From Akkermansia sp. (lineage in GTDB: Bacteria; Verrucomicrobiota; Verrucomicrobiia; Verrucomicrobiales; Akkermansiaceae), in assembly GCA_017435365.1 (NCBI GenBank), contig JAFSFD010000024.1, positions 1 to 61,281 on the forward strand: a stretch of 61,281 nt of DNA, read 5' to 3'. The position numbers were made by a program, and so were the translations under genes. The notes beneath the pieces were generated by a model that was not told the DNA's origin, made no database searches, and saw nothing but the letters and a program-made list of their open reading frames with translations. The stretch's first letter is position 1; each line of letters starts with the position of its first letter. This document shows, piece by piece, positions 61,175 to 61,281 of this stretch.

Positions 61175-61281
61175 TCAGGCTTTGGTGAGTTTGTAGCCGT
61201 CCTTGCCGTCCTTCATGGCCCAGCCGAGCTCGGCGAGCTTGCCGCGCAGGGCATCGGCAGTGGCCCAGTCCTTTGCCAGGC
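61175..61281 (-). CDS. cysS: Cysteinyl-tRNA synthetase, C-terminal end (cut by window)
   Basis: The last 34 residues of a minus-strand gene entering from the right edge: LAKDWATADALRGKLAELGW, then AMKDGKDGYKLTKA and stop. This matches the CysS C-terminus (KDwxxADxiRxxLxxxGxxxxDxxxG). Upstream partner of queF-queC. Confidence 0.65.
   Translation of the reverse strand, partial: LAKDWATADALRGKLAELGWAMKDGKDGYKLTKA

Overview
The window reads as chromosome of an anaerobic, Gram-negative, moderately GC-rich bacterium of the Verrucomicrobiota, most likely Akkermansiaceae or a close relative. This is inferred from the gene content: a GH20 hexosaminidase, a GH123/DUF4091-like enzyme, a GH16 enzyme ending in a PEP-CTERM sorting tail, a class III (anaerobic) ribonucleotide reductase, small lipoproteins, an outer-membrane barrel protein, and numerous REP-like palindromes. 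No rRNA or tRNA gene and no CRISPR array was seen.

Layout. 1-3.4 kb: REP element, GH123-like glycosidase, YeiH-type transporter, REP element. 3.4-6.6 kb: secreted hypothetical protein, NhaC-type antiporter, a hairpin array, threonine dehydrogenase. 7-9.3 kb: argF-sufE-rRNA methyltransferase operon. 9.3-12.7 kb: NrdR boxes and a class III ribonucleotide reductase whose glycyl-radical domain is a separate 70-residue protein, followed by its activase. 12.9-15.3 kb: cmk-plsC-recF. 15.4-20.9 kb: FKBP isomerase, GH20 hexosaminidase, RNase R. 21-25.3 kb: PP2C phosphatase, superoxide dismutase, HdeD-like protein, then convergent isochorismate synthase and PrsW-type protease. 25.4-29.7 kb: GH16 enzyme, two ankyrin proteins, lipoprotein. 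29.7-30.7 kb: RAYT transposase with a DprA-like domain, surrounded and penetrated by REP palindromes. 30.7-37.2 kb: a complete ATP synthase operon atpBEFHAGDC. 37.5-41.4 kb: hypothetical protein, rseP, gpmI. 41.4-48.3 kb: clpP-clpX-tsaD operon running on through a small inverted-repeat-bounded four-helix-bundle element into a NERD-helicase and a tiny lipoprotein. 48.4-55.2 kb: secreted protein, citrate synthase, YggL, two tiny lipoproteins, L25, beta-barrel protein, DAHP synthase, type II secretion pseudopilin. 55.3-59.8 kb: metal ABC transporter, secreted protein, SNase-type nuclease, lipoprotein, a broken small gene. 59.8-61.3 kb: inverted repeat, second hairpin array, queC, queF, and the end of cysS.

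Three things tie the window together. Many genes have near-consensus sigma-70 type promoters whose -10 hexamer lies only 6-14 bases before the start codon, so leaderless or nearly leaderless transcripts seem common; several of these promoters also settle which start codon is right. REP palindromes recur mostly at 3' ends of genes, next to a resident RAYT. Two arrays of hairpins (variable paired stems, exact 3-base loops, constant 7-base spacer ACGATAT) follow tdh and queC and are not explained by any feature type I know. Calls rest on reading the sequence and remembered family motifs; no database search was run.
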